Shown here piece after piece: positions 8,079 through 16,793 of a stretch of DNA of 64,000 nt. Below the pieces are notes generated by a model. That model was given only the letters and a program-made list of their open reading frames with translations. It did no database searches and was not told the origin of the DNA. This stretch comes from an uncultured Eubacteriales bacterium (GTDB lineage: Bacteria > Bacillota > Clostridia > Oscillospirales > CAG-382), in NCBI GenBank assembly GCA_900551295.1, contig URVJ01000010.1, positions 1-64,000 of the forward strand, written 5' to 3'. Every line of letters starts with the position of its first letter. Position 1 is the first letter of the stretch. Position numbers and translations under genes: made by a program.

Positions 8079-9464
8079 TCACTTCCGTGCAAAAACCGCC
8101 GCATTGTGCGCCTTATGCATCTTTTCCTCACGCTCTTCGCGTTCCCTTATCTCCTTGATCTTTACGTAAGGCAGCATTACCGAACAGCCGAATTCGTTGG
8201 GAGCGCTTTCGCTGAACTGAATAAGTCCGTCGTACTTTTCAACGATCTTCTTGACGCTTTCTATTCCGTTGCCGTGACCGTCTTTGTTTTTCTTTGTGGT
8301 TTTAAGTTCGGGATTTTTCTTTAACACCGCCGAATCAACACTGTTGTTTATAAATATTTCTACATAGTCCGCAATGTCGCGTACAGCAAGCTCCACTTTC
8401 TTTTCCGCGCTTTCCTTCGCAGCATCTATCGCGTTGTCAAGCAGGTTTCCGAATATGATTCCCGTGTCTACCGGGTCAAGCTGCGCAAGATACTTGCTGT
8501 TGGGCTGTACGTCAAAACGCACGGAATTTGTTTCGCAGAGTATTATTTTTGAATTTACAAGCGCGTCAAAACCGTAATTTCCCGTATCAACATATCTTCT
8601 CATGTTTGGCAGATATGCGCTTAAAAGCCTTGAAACGTAGTTGTATGCTTCCTTGGATTTTCCGGAATCTATAAGCATATTTACCGTCATGAGATGATTT
8701 TTGACGTCATGCTTGAAAAGCCGCATATCCTTTATAAACATATCGTTGTCTTTTATGCGGTCGTTGATGTTTATGTTTTCCTGTTCAAGCAGCTTTATGG
8801 TCATTTCGTTTCTGTGAACATTGCTTATTATCATGTAGAAACAGTATACTATTATGTTCGCGGCGCATATGCATAACATTCCGAGAAAAATTTTGTTTTT
8901 TATGTCCGGGTGAATAAGCACTATCTTCATAAGCTCCGTCATTGAGATGACCGACAGAAACGGCACTATTATAAGCGCGTACCAGAGTCTTTCCTCATTA
9001 CCCGTTTCGTCTGTTCTGCGGTAACGCAGTATCGCCATGTAAACCGCAAGCGTAACAAGCTTTGAAATAACTATCGCGAATACTCTCATAAGCCCGAACT
9101 GCGTTATTATCAGTTTCGGATCGCAGTTGAAAAAGCAGCCTACCGCAACAAGCGTCAGCACAGACGACATTGTAATTATTATCTGCGTTATCACCGACAT
9201 CCACAGTTTTTGGGCAAAGCTTCCGTTAAGGCATAAAAGCGCGTAAATGAAATATACCGCAACGTAGACATATGTACCGTAGCTTTCAAATATTGTGATG
9301 CAGTTAATCGCGGATACCACCGCAAACGCGCCGAACCAGCCGGCGATAAAGCAAAGACAGGCCTTTGCGCCGTTAAATCTGCTTGTCAGATATTTTGTCA
9401 GAAATCCGACTGCCAAAAACATTTCGGCAGCATTTACCGCACCTTCAAAAATTATTCTTCCCAT
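8079..9464 (-). CDS. AgrC-like GHKL sensor histidine kinase
   Basis: The 461-residue kinase has about six membrane helices in residues 1-210, a linker helix, and the dimerisation motif FKHDVKNHL near residue 255, whose His is the phosphorylation site. A GHKL ATPase domain follows with FGNLLDNAIDAAKE (N box) and GHGNGIESV (G box). This arrangement is typical of kinases that detect peptide pheromones. It lies 2 bp downstream of a LytTR response regulator gene, with which it forms an operon. No agrB or agrD is adjacent. A candidate AgrD-like peptide lies 40 kb away at 50051. Confidence 0.9.
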   Translation of the reverse strand: MGRIIFEGAVNAAEMFLAVGFLTKYLTSRFNGAKACLCFIAGWFGAFAVVSAINCITIFESYGTYVYVAVYFIYALLCLNGSFAQKLWMSVITQIIITMSSVLTLVAVGCFFNCDPKLIITQFGLMRVFAIVISKLVTLAVYMAILRYRRTDETGNEERLWYALIIVPFLSVISMTELMKIVLIHPDIKNKIFLGMLCICAANIIVYCFYMIISNVHRNEMTIKLLEQENININDRIKDNDMFIKDMRLFKHDVKNHLMTVNMLIDSGKSKEAYNYVSRLLSAYLPNMRRYVDTGNYGFDALVNSKIILCETNSVRFDVQPNSKYLAQLDPVDTGIIFGNLLDNAIDAAKESAEKKVELAVRDIADYVEIFINNSVDSAVLKKNPELKTTKKNKDGHGNGIESVKKIVEKYDGLIQFSESAPNEFGCSVMLPYVKIKEIREREEREEKMHKAHNAAVFARK

Positions 9465-9466
9465 TT

Positions 9467-10201
9467 TTATCTGCTCCTGAGATAACTCTGAAACTGATCT
9501 CTTATGATCGGCGCCCTATCTCTGCCGAGAGGAATCGTTTCGCCGTCATGCAGCACAACCTCTCTGCTTGTAACTCTTGATATAAACCTGCAGTTTACAA
9601 GCACGCCTTTCTGAACCCGTAAAATTCTATACGGAGCAAGCTGTTTTTCGGCATCCACTATCTTGCATCTGCAAACGGTGTCCTCGCCGAGCGAGTTTTC
9701 TATTATCAGATCGTGTCTGCACGACTGCGCCTTTACAAAAGTATTCAGATTTATCTCTATAACCTTGTTGTCGGCTTTGAGTAAGCAAAGTCCGTTTTTC
9801 TCCGTCTCGTCGAAATCCAGCTTTTCAAGCAGCTTCGGAATTACCGTCTTAAACTCTTCAAGATGACTTTTGCGGATAAACCAAAACGGTCTGTATTCCC
9901 ATGAATTGTAAACGGTCTCGTCGAAGTTCGTGACAAATATTATAACCGCGTTGTCGTTGCTCTCTATGAGCCTTGCCGCGGTTTCAAAACCGTCAAGTCC
10001 GGGCATATCCACGTCGAGTATAACGGCGTCCGCCTGTTCGTTTCTCCACTTTTCTATCAGGGAACGGCTTCCGGTAAAGGTTTCTGTCTCGCACTTTCTG
10101 CCGTCCTTTATACAGGCTCGTATAATTGTCTCCATTCTCTCGAGAAACACCGGATTGTCGTCGCAAATATACAGTTTGATTTGGTCTTTCACACTTTTCA
10201 T
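9467..10201 (-). CDS. LytTR-type response regulator
   Basis: The 244-residue regulator has an N-terminal receiver domain with acidic residues in YICDDNP and the phospho-acceptor in DAVILDVDMPGLDG near residue 60. A C-terminal LytTR DNA-binding domain runs from about residue 135 to 240. LytTR proteins bind 9-bp direct repeats separated by about 12 bp. Such a pair is visible at 49946-49975 in front of a small peptide gene. The regulator is the first gene of the pair with the GHKL kinase. Confidence 0.9.
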   Translation of the reverse strand: MKSVKDQIKLYICDDNPVFLERMETIIRACIKDGRKCETETFTGSRSLIEKWRNEQADAVILDVDMPGLDGFETAARLIESNDNAVIIFVTNFDETVYNSWEYRPFWFIRKSHLEEFKTVIPKLLEKLDFDETEKNGLCLLKADNKVIEINLNTFVKAQSCRHDLIIENSLGEDTVCRCKIVDAEKQLAPYRILRVQKGVLVNCRFISRVTSREVVLHDGETIPLGRDRAPIIRDQFQSYLRSR

Positions 10202-10236
10202 CTCCTTTTCCTAAAGACTGTAAATCATACGACGGT

Positions 10237-10266
10237 ATTTTACCACAATTTACGCCCGGAAGTCAA
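10237..10266 (-). promoter_or_regulatory. Promoter of the LytTR/GHKL operon
   Basis: On the minus strand TTGACT (10266 to 10261) and TAAAAT (10242 to 10237) are 18 bp apart. The GGAGATG ribosome site follows. The rest of the 282-bp gap up to 10483 is AT-rich with no further signal that I can see. Confidence 0.5.
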
Positions 10267-10483
10267 GAGAAAAAGACACATTTTTGCAATATTTATACGA
10301 AGAATATTAATAAAAATGTATTATTTGTCCGTTTTTGTCGAACGCACTGTTTTATTTAAACGCTTTTAATACGCGGTTATCGCTGTATCGTACAGTAATT
10401 TTGCCAAAAAGCATATGATTAAAAATCTGTTTACAAACAAAGCCCAAAAATATGACTTTAAGAATAAATTGAAAACAACAGGA

Positions 10484-11413
10484 CTATTTTTTGCCGTTTT
10501 CAAGTTCATTGTAGTGTACGGTGCGGTATCTGTATTGCGACGGAGTTTCTCCGCACACCTTTGCGAAAACTCTCGAAAAATAATGCTGGTTGTCAAAGCC
10601 GAGATTTGCGGCGATCTCCTTTACGGTAAGCAGAGGATATTTGAAAAGCATTTCCTTTGCGCGCGCAAGCTTGTAATTTGTAATGTAAGTGACGGGAGTA
10701 ACGCCGAGATTCTGCTTAAAATAGCGTATCATCTGCTGTTTTGAAACGCTGCAGTAAGCCGCAAGATCTTCAAGCGAAATGTTTTCCTTATAATGACGCG
10801 CAATGTATTCCGACGCTTTCTTTAAGTTGTCCGGCACGGACGTACCTGTCCTGAGACTTATATCCGTAAGCAGAGATTTGAGCGTATCGGCATACAGCAT
10901 TGAAAGAATTCCCAAAAGTTTCAGTTTTGATTCAAGCGGAGTCGTCAGATCTCTCTTTGCGCCGAAAAGCTTTATTCCGCCTGTCGCCTTTACTATCTCG
11001 TCAAAACATTCGGGAGAACATTTTGTGCGCAGAAAAACGGTGTTTGAATATTCGGGAGAGGCGTTTCCGCTGAGTATGTCTATATCAAGGCTGTTTTTCA
11101 TCTCGGTGACTTTTTCGTAAAGCTCTTTTTCGTCAATGTGCAGAGCCTGTTCGGAAAGCGCAAAATGTATGTAAGAAAGAGTACAAAGGCTTGAACCAGA
11201 GGGGGTTCTCGTATACGGGCGGTTCGCCGGAATAAATATCACGTCTCCCGCAGAAAGCTCGTGCCGCTCTCCGTCGGTCTCAATTCGGCAGCAGCCCTCT
11301 CTCACAAGTATAAGTATGTTGTCGTTGTCGGCTATCTGCCAGACGGTGTTTCGCACAACGGTGTACGCGTCGGTTATCTTGGGAAGCTTGTCAAGCGATA
11401 TACTGTAAAACAT
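10484..11413 (-). CDS. AraC-family regulator with N-terminal cupin
   Basis: This 309-residue regulator has an N-terminal sugar-sensing cupin part with ELSAGDVIFIPANRPY. Its C-terminal AraC domain holds two helix-turn-helix motifs: LEDLAAYCSVSKQQMIRYFK and VKEIAANLGFDNQHYFSRVF. The start at 11413 is preferred because GTGAGG lies 5 nt upstream; an earlier frame start at 11470 lies in the intergenic region. It is divergent from the operon of four oxidoreductases and a glycyl radical enzyme (11558-18993) and is the obvious candidate for its local activator. The ligand is unknown and is probably a sugar or sugar acid. Confidence 0.9.
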   Translation of the reverse strand: MFYSISLDKLPKITDAYTVVRNTVWQIADNDNILILVREGCCRIETDGERHELSAGDVIFIPANRPYTRTPSGSSLCTLSYIHFALSEQALHIDEKELYEKVTEMKNSLDIDILSGNASPEYSNTVFLRTKCSPECFDEIVKATGGIKLFGAKRDLTTPLESKLKLLGILSMLYADTLKSLLTDISLRTGTSVPDNLKKASEYIARHYKENISLEDLAAYCSVSKQQMIRYFKQNLGVTPVTYITNYKLARAKEMLFKYPLLTVKEIAANLGFDNQHYFSRVFAKVCGETPSQYRYRTVHYNELENGKK

Positions 11414-11473
11414 TTTAACCTCACTTAACGCAGAAAATGTTAATATAATGCACCGAATTGAGAATATCATTCA

Positions 11474-11502
11474 TTTACTATTATACACACAATTTATATA
11501 AT
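11474..11502 (+). promoter_or_regulatory. Promoter of the oxidoreductase/glycyl radical operon
   Basis: TTTACT (11474-11479) and TATAAT (11497-11502) are 17 bp apart. The weak -35 suits an activator-dependent promoter. The same TTTACT-N17-TATAAT arrangement occurs before the GH2 gene at 19883-19911. Confidence 0.5.
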
Positions 11503-11557
11503 GTAAATACAAAACAGCGTTTTTTATACAAAATCCGTTACAAAGGAGAATATTATC

Positions 11558-12655
11558 ATGGAAAAGAAAATATGGAAGGTAGCCGTAATCGGCTGCGGCT
11601 GCTTTGCAAGCACACAGTATCTGCCGAGAGTATCAAAGGAAGTTAAGAACGCGGTATGCGTTGCGGCTGTCGATATTATAAAGGAACGCGCAGACGCGGC
11701 GTGCGAAAAGTTCGGCATACCCAACAGCTACGGCAGCGTTTACGAGCTTATCGAAAAGTGCGACTTTGACATAGCGATAGACGCGGCGTCCATTCAGGCG
11801 CACCATGAGATAAACATGGCAGTTCTCGGCGCGGGAAAGCACCTTGTTTCACAGAAACCCGCGGCTCCTACCGTCGAAAAGCTCAACGAGCAGATAGCTC
11901 TTGCCAAAAAGAACGGCGTAAAATTTGCCTGCGCACCCATTCACCCGATGAGATATGACATAAACATGGCAAAGCAGTTCATAAAGGGCGGCGTAATCGG
12001 AAAACCCTTCTATATTAAATGCAACCTTGCTCACGGAGGTCCGGAATACTTCCAGTACCGCGACGCAGATCCGTCATGGTTCTTTGAAGAGGGTGCCGGC
12101 GCGCTCGTTGACATGGGCGTTCACGGACTTCAGATAGTAACCACCATTTTCGGACCGGCAAAGGCATTCTCCTGCATGGCAAAGGTCATGATGCCACAGA
12201 GAACCGTCCGTTCCGGCGCATACGACGGCAAAGTTATAAAGACAGACAAGATACCCGACCAGTACGTTATAACGCTCGACTACGGAGAGGGCAAAATGGC
12301 TCTTGTTGACACAGGCTTCTGCGAAAAGGCAAGCAGAGCGCCGCAGCTTGAAATATTCGGCGAAAAGGGCACCATCTCCTTTACAAAGCCCTATATGCAG
12401 AACCCAATGCCCGAAGTCTACATAGACGATATGGAAAAAGGCATACGCGGCTGGACTTATCCAATGGAGGGCGCGGTACGTCCCGAAAGACTTGAAACGC
12501 AGGGCTGCTGTCTGCGCGACCTTGTAAGAGCCATAGAAAACGACACGACTCCCGTTCTCTCGCCCGAACACGCGCGCCACGTGCTTGAAATAATGTGCAA
12601 GATACCCGAAGCCGTAAAGACAGGCAAGATTATAAGCCTTGAAACCACGTTTTAA
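11558..12655 (+). CDS. Gfo/Idh/MocA family oxidoreductase 1
   Basis: NAD(P)-dependent sugar or cyclitol dehydrogenase family, 365 residues. The N-terminal Rossmann motif VAVIGCGCFAS is intact. The family EKP motif is changed to QKP (LVSQKPAAPT, near residue 104). The C-terminal part holds GALVDMGVHGLQIV, where the His is the usual catalytic/substrate-site residue. The ATG follows AAAGGAG. It is the first of four such genes, all on one strand with short gaps, leading into a glycyl-radical activase and enzyme. Its substrate is presumably a sugar derivative also handled by those genes. Confidence 0.9.
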   Translation: MEKKIWKVAVIGCGCFASTQYLPRVSKEVKNAVCVAAVDIIKERADAACEKFGIPNSYGSVYELIEKCDFDIAIDAASIQAHHEINMAVLGAGKHLVSQKPAAPTVEKLNEQIALAKKNGVKFACAPIHPMRYDINMAKQFIKGGVIGKPFYIKCNLAHGGPEYFQYRDADPSWFFEEGAGALVDMGVHGLQIVTTIFGPAKAFSCMAKVMMPQRTVRSGAYDGKVIKTDKIPDQYVITLDYGEGKMALVDTGFCEKASRAPQLEIFGEKGTISFTKPYMQNPMPEVYIDDMEKGIRGWTYPMEGAVRPERLETQGCCLRDLVRAIENDTTPVLSPEHARHVLEIMCKIPEAVKTGKIISLETTF

Positions 12656-12673
12656 AACGGAGGTGGCGTTATC

Positions 12674-13753
12674 ATGAAAAAACTGCGCGTTGCAATAATC
12701 GGAATCGCGCACATTCACGTCGATTATATGCTGTACTTTTTCGGACTTCACAAGGATATGTACGAAATAGTCGGCTGTGCGGACTATCCGCCTTATACAA
12801 AAGAGGATTTTGAGCTGCATAAGGAGCTTAATGTAAATCCGCGCTGGAACTGTACGGTTTTCGACGATTATCTTGAACTTCTGAAAAAGGGCATAGACGT
12901 CGCCGTTATCTGCACCGACATAAAAGACCATGCAAGAGCCGCGTGCGAGATGCTTGGCATGAACATTCACACCATAGTCGAAAAACCCATGAGCCTTACA
13001 ATGGCTGACGCAAAGGCAATGTACGCCGCAGCAAAGAAAAGCAAGGCGGAGCTTATAATCAACTGGCCCATAGCATGGTTCCCGACATTCAACAAAGTAA
13101 AAGAGCTTGCAGACGCCGGAAAGGCCGGAGAAATACTCAGAGTTCAGTACAGAAGTCCCGCAACCACAGGTCCTTATGAGCCGGGAAGCATGGACGAAGA
13201 GAAGATGAAAAAACTCTGGTGGTACAAGAGAGAGCTCGGCGGCGGCGCAATATGCGACTACACCTGCTACGGCTGCGTGCTTGCGACATGGATAACGGGA
13301 AAGACCGCAAAGAGCGTAAACGGAATGCGTACAAACACTTTTCTTAAATTCTCCGACGTCGAGGACTATTCGCTGTTTGTAATGGACTTTGACGGCTGCA
13401 TAGGTCTTGCCGAAGGTTCGTGGGCGACCATAAGCGACGGACAGATCGCGACAGGTCCCGTAGTATACGGAACAAAGGGCGTTATAGTCGGCGACAGGAG
13501 AGATCCGGAAGTAAAGGTATACACAACTCCCGTATGGCATACTCAGACGCTCGATCCCGACGAAGTTTACAAATGCTGCGGCATGGACGACGATCTGCCG
13601 AAAAACGTATACGAACACCTTGTCAATTCAAAGCCGCTGCACGAACTTCTGACGCTTGATTTCAACATGAAAGCGCAAGCCGCGTTCGACGCCGGCATAC
13701 GTTCCTGCGACAGCGGAAATACCGAAAAGACCGAGAGCTTTATGCTTGAATGA
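12674..13753 (+). CDS. Gfo/Idh/MocA family oxidoreductase 2, atypical nucleotide loop
   Basis: A 359-residue member of the sugar oxidoreductase family. The usual GxGxxA/G loop is replaced by IIGIAHIHVDYM. The EKP motif is kept (IVEKPMSLT). Family-specific pieces INWPIAWFP and LWWYKRELGGGAICDYTCYG are shared almost exactly with oxidoreductase 4 at 14932, so the two are paralogues. A GGAGGTGG ribosome site precedes the ATG, 18 bp after gene 1. The altered loop suggests weak or modified cofactor binding, or a partner role in a heteromer. That is inference. Confidence 0.88.
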   Translation: MKKLRVAIIGIAHIHVDYMLYFFGLHKDMYEIVGCADYPPYTKEDFELHKELNVNPRWNCTVFDDYLELLKKGIDVAVICTDIKDHARAACEMLGMNIHTIVEKPMSLTMADAKAMYAAAKKSKAELIINWPIAWFPTFNKVKELADAGKAGEILRVQYRSPATTGPYEPGSMDEEKMKKLWWYKRELGGGAICDYTCYGCVLATWITGKTAKSVNGMRTNTFLKFSDVEDYSLFVMDFDGCIGLAEGSWATISDGQIATGPVVYGTKGVIVGDRRDPEVKVYTTPVWHTQTLDPDEVYKCCGMDDDLPKNVYEHLVNSKPLHELLTLDFNMKAQAAFDAGIRSCDSGNTEKTESFMLE

Positions 13754-13787
13754 TCGGGTCAAAAAGAATTTAACGGAGGAAAATAAA

Positions 13788-14897
13788 ATGAGCAAACTCA
13801 GAGTTGCAATAATCGGCACCGGAATGATCGCAAACAGCGCGCACTTTCCGGCGCTTAACATACTTAGAGAAGAGGGACTTGTTGACGTCGTGGGCGTTGC
13901 CGACATAAGAGAAGAAATTGCGGCGGAAACCGCAAAGCGCCACCATGTTCCGAACTACTACAAAGATCCGCAGAAAATGCTCGACGAATTAAAGCCCGAT
14001 TTCGTCGCCGTATGCACCCCAAACGTATATCACAAGGAATGGACCATAAAAGCATTGCAGGCAGGCGCGCACGTCGCCTGTGAAAAGCCTATCGCCACAA
14101 GCTACGCCGACGCCAAAGAAATGTGGGACACCGCAAAGCAGTGCGGAAAAATGCTCTTTCCCTGCCAGTGTATGCGCTGGAGAAACTATATGCAGCGTTC
14201 AAAGGAGCTTGTTGAAAGCGGTGAACTTGGCGACATATACTTTTCCGACATTCAGTTCATACGCCGCATAGGTATTCCGACATGGGGAATGTTCCACATG
14301 AAAGAACACAACTTCGGCGGCCCGTTCTGCGACCTCGGCGTACATCTTATCGACAGCCTGCTCTGGATATGCGGCGACAAAAAGGTAAAGACCGTATCGG
14401 GCAGCGCATTTACAAAGATTGCAAACAAGGGCGAGGATATACTCTTAAGCATTGCCGAAAGCGGCGCGTACAGCGGAGTATTCACGCCGAGAAAATACGA
14501 TTGGCACGAATTCAACGTCGAGGACTTTGCAACGGGATTTATGAGACTTGACGGCGGTATGAGCGTAAACTTCAAATTCTCCTGGGCAATAAACCTCCCG
14601 ACCACAAACCTTGACATGGTAATCTGCGGCGACAAGGGCGGTCTTTCCGTAAACGGCGAAAAGCTCTACAAGAATATAGGCAGATTCCAGTCGGAATGCG
14701 ATATGAAGTGGTTCGACAACGGACAGTACAAGGGCGTTCCGTTTGAGCAGCACAGATATATGTACAGAAACATCATAAACACCCTTGCCGGAAAAGAAGA
14801 ATATCTTATCAAGGAAGATCAGAACCTTGAGGTATCCAAGATAATCGAGGCATTCTACAAGTCCGCCGCCGAAGGCAGAGAGATTGCCGTAAACTGA
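13788..14897 (+). CDS. Gfo/Idh/MocA family oxidoreductase 3
   Basis: A 369-residue sugar oxidoreductase with the canonical Rossmann loop VAIIGTGMIANSAH, a canonical CEKPIATS motif and GGPFCDLGVHLIDSLLW carrying the expected active-site His. The start at 13788 follows GGAGG at 8 nt spacing; an upstream in-frame start overlaps gene 2 and lacks a ribosome site. Of the four paralogues it looks most like a standard dehydrogenase, such as inositol, glucoside or uronate types. It probably performs the NAD(P)-linked oxidation or reduction step of the pathway. Confidence 0.9.
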   Translation: MSKLRVAIIGTGMIANSAHFPALNILREEGLVDVVGVADIREEIAAETAKRHHVPNYYKDPQKMLDELKPDFVAVCTPNVYHKEWTIKALQAGAHVACEKPIATSYADAKEMWDTAKQCGKMLFPCQCMRWRNYMQRSKELVESGELGDIYFSDIQFIRRIGIPTWGMFHMKEHNFGGPFCDLGVHLIDSLLWICGDKKVKTVSGSAFTKIANKGEDILLSIAESGAYSGVFTPRKYDWHEFNVEDFATGFMRLDGGMSVNFKFSWAINLPTTNLDMVICGDKGGLSVNGEKLYKNIGRFQSECDMKWFDNGQYKGVPFEQHRYMYRNIINTLAGKEEYLIKEDQNLEVSKIIEAFYKSAAEGREIAVN

Positions 14898-14931
14898 GTA
14901 CACAAAAAAAGATTTTAACAGGAGAAATATC

Positions 14932-16026
14932 ATGATCAAAGCCGTAATAATAGGTTTTTCCCATATGCACGTAAACGAAATGGCAAAATACCTCTTTGAG
15001 CACCCTGATTTTGATTTGTGCGCGGCGTCTCCCGTTCAGAGTGCGTCAAAGGACATAGCTCCGTTCCGTTATACTGCGCTGTGGAACCTTGAAAACGTAA
15101 GAAACAACTACTGTTCCAACATTTATGACGACTACCGTCAGATGATCGAAACAGAAAAGCCGGACATTGCTTTTATTCTCACCGAAAACGTGCAGAAATG
15201 CGCCGTCGCTCTCGAATGTATAAAGAGAGGTATAAATCTGTGCATAGAAAAGCCCGTCGCAATGAACGCGCACGAGGCAAGAACCATAAAAAAGGCAGCC
15301 GACAATCACGGCGTTGAGGTTGTCGTGAACTGGCCCGTCGTATGGAGAGAATATCTGCATAAGATCAAGCACTTTGCCGACAGCAATATTGTCGGAACTC
15401 CGATAAAGCTGCACTACTTAAACGGTCACACAGGACCTCTCGGAATAGGCGCAAAACACCGCGGCGTTACGGAAACTGCCGAGGAGATGACCGACACCGA
15501 CAGAGCGCAGACATGGTGGTACAACAAAAACCGCGGCGGCGGAGCATATCTTGACATCTGCTGCTACGGGGCAATGTTCACGCGATGGATTCTTGGAAAG
15601 GGCGCACTTGCCGCAGAATCGACAGGCATGAATCTCGCAACTCCCTATGCCGATACAGAGGACAATACGGCGTCGGTAATACGATACGACACAAAACTGT
15701 CTGTAATCGAGGGTACATGGACAATGCCGAGAAAGCTTGTTCCGTCAGGCCCTACGGTGCTCTGCACAAAGGGCGCTCTCAAATGCACAGACTTTGCCGA
15801 AGGCAATCCCGACGTAATCGGCTATGACGTTTACGGAAACAGCGTGGATCTTTCGGGCTTTAAGCTCGGAAAAGAATTTACCAACATGGCTTACCACTAT
15901 GCAGAACACATAAAGACCGGAAAGCCTGTTTACGAAATGCTCACCCTTGACGCAAATATAGAGGTCATGGAAATTCTCGACGCCTGCATTAAGAGCAACG
16001 AAACAAAAAAAGAGGAGTACATCTGA
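14932..16026 (+). CDS. Gfo/Idh/MocA family oxidoreductase 4, atypical nucleotide loop
   Basis: A 364-residue paralogue of oxidoreductase 2. It has VIIGFSHMHVNEM in place of the glycine-rich loop, keeps IEKPVAMN, and shares VNWPVVW and TWWYNKNRGGGAYLDICCYG with gene 2. The His-x-His element in the loop is common to both paralogues. The stop codon overlaps the start of the downstream activase by one base (TGATG), so translation is coupled directly to the glycyl radical genes. This supports a shared pathway for all six genes. Confidence 0.88.
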   Translation: MIKAVIIGFSHMHVNEMAKYLFEHPDFDLCAASPVQSASKDIAPFRYTALWNLENVRNNYCSNIYDDYRQMIETEKPDIAFILTENVQKCAVALECIKRGINLCIEKPVAMNAHEARTIKKAADNHGVEVVVNWPVVWREYLHKIKHFADSNIVGTPIKLHYLNGHTGPLGIGAKHRGVTETAEEMTDTDRAQTWWYNKNRGGGAYLDICCYGAMFTRWILGKGALAAESTGMNLATPYADTEDNTASVIRYDTKLSVIEGTWTMPRKLVPSGPTVLCTKGALKCTDFAEGNPDVIGYDVYGNSVDLSGFKLGKEFTNMAYHYAEHIKTGKPVYEMLTLDANIEVMEILDACIKSNETKKEEYI

Positions 16027-16793
16027 TGAAACCCGGTCTTATCGCCGACATTGAGAGGGCGTCAAATCACGACGGGGACGGACTGCGCACCGTGGTTTTC
16101 TTCAAGGGCTGTCCGTTATGCTGCGCATGGTGCCACAATCCCGAATGTATAAACACGGAGGTGCAGACGCTTTTCTATCCCGAAAAGTGCATACACTGCG
16201 GTAAATGCGCACAGGGCTGCTATTCGGGCGCGCGCGTCGTCTGCGGAAAGCAGTATACTCCGAATGAACTGCTTGCCGAAATATCGCAGGACAAAGCGTA
16301 TTACGGCAGCAGCGGCGGCGTTACGTTTTCCGGCGGAGAACCGCTCATGCAGAAAGAATTCTTACTTGAAACGCTGAAGCTTTGTAAAAAAGACGGCATA
16401 AACTGCGCCGCCGAAACAAGCCTTATATACTTTGATAAAGAAATCTTTTCAACACTTGATTTTGTAATGGCTGACCTTAAAATATGGGACAGCGATACGC
16501 ACAGAAAATATACCGGCGTTCCGAACGGCACAATAAAACAAAATTTCAAAGAGCTTGACAGGCTCGGTATTCCGATAATCGCACGCACGCCCGTAATTCC
16601 CGAAATAGATCAGGGAATTGACAGGATCAGCGCGTTTTTAAAGGAACTTCATAACGTAAAGCGCTATGAGCTGCTTGCATATCACGCGCTCGGACTGTCA
16701 AAAGCTGCGGCTCTCGGAATAACGCAAAGACATTTTACCGCGCCCGGCGCGGCGTACATGAATGAGGTGAACCAATATGCTTTCATACGCTGA
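16026..16793 (+). CDS. Glycyl radical enzyme activating protein (radical SAM)
   Basis: Activase of the PflA type, 255 residues. It would use S-adenosylmethionine to install the glycyl radical on the next gene product. The radical SAM cluster is CPLCCAWC near residue 30. One auxiliary ferredoxin-like motif, CIHCGKCAQGC, follows near residue 57, where many non-PFL activases carry two. GGVTFSGGEPL is the family SAM-binding GGE motif. Its start overlaps oxidoreductase 4 and its end overlaps the glycyl radical enzyme by 17 bp, so the three are translated as a coupled unit. Confidence 0.93.
   Translation: MKPGLIADIERASNHDGDGLRTVVFFKGCPLCCAWCHNPECINTEVQTLFYPEKCIHCGKCAQGCYSGARVVCGKQYTPNELLAEISQDKAYYGSSGGVTFSGGEPLMQKEFLLETLKLCKKDGINCAAETSLIYFDKEIFSTLDFVMADLKIWDSDTHRKYTGVPNGTIKQNFKELDRLGIPIIARTPVIPEIDQGIDRISAFLKELHNVKRYELLAYHALGLSKAAALGITQRHFTAPGAAYMNEVNQYAFIR

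Noticed and set aside
12074..13618. Long minus-strand open frame (514 codons) opposite the oxidoreductase genes
   Set aside because: It is antisense to two clear Gfo/Idh/MocA genes, has no ribosome site or family motif, and is explained by codon bias of the real genes.
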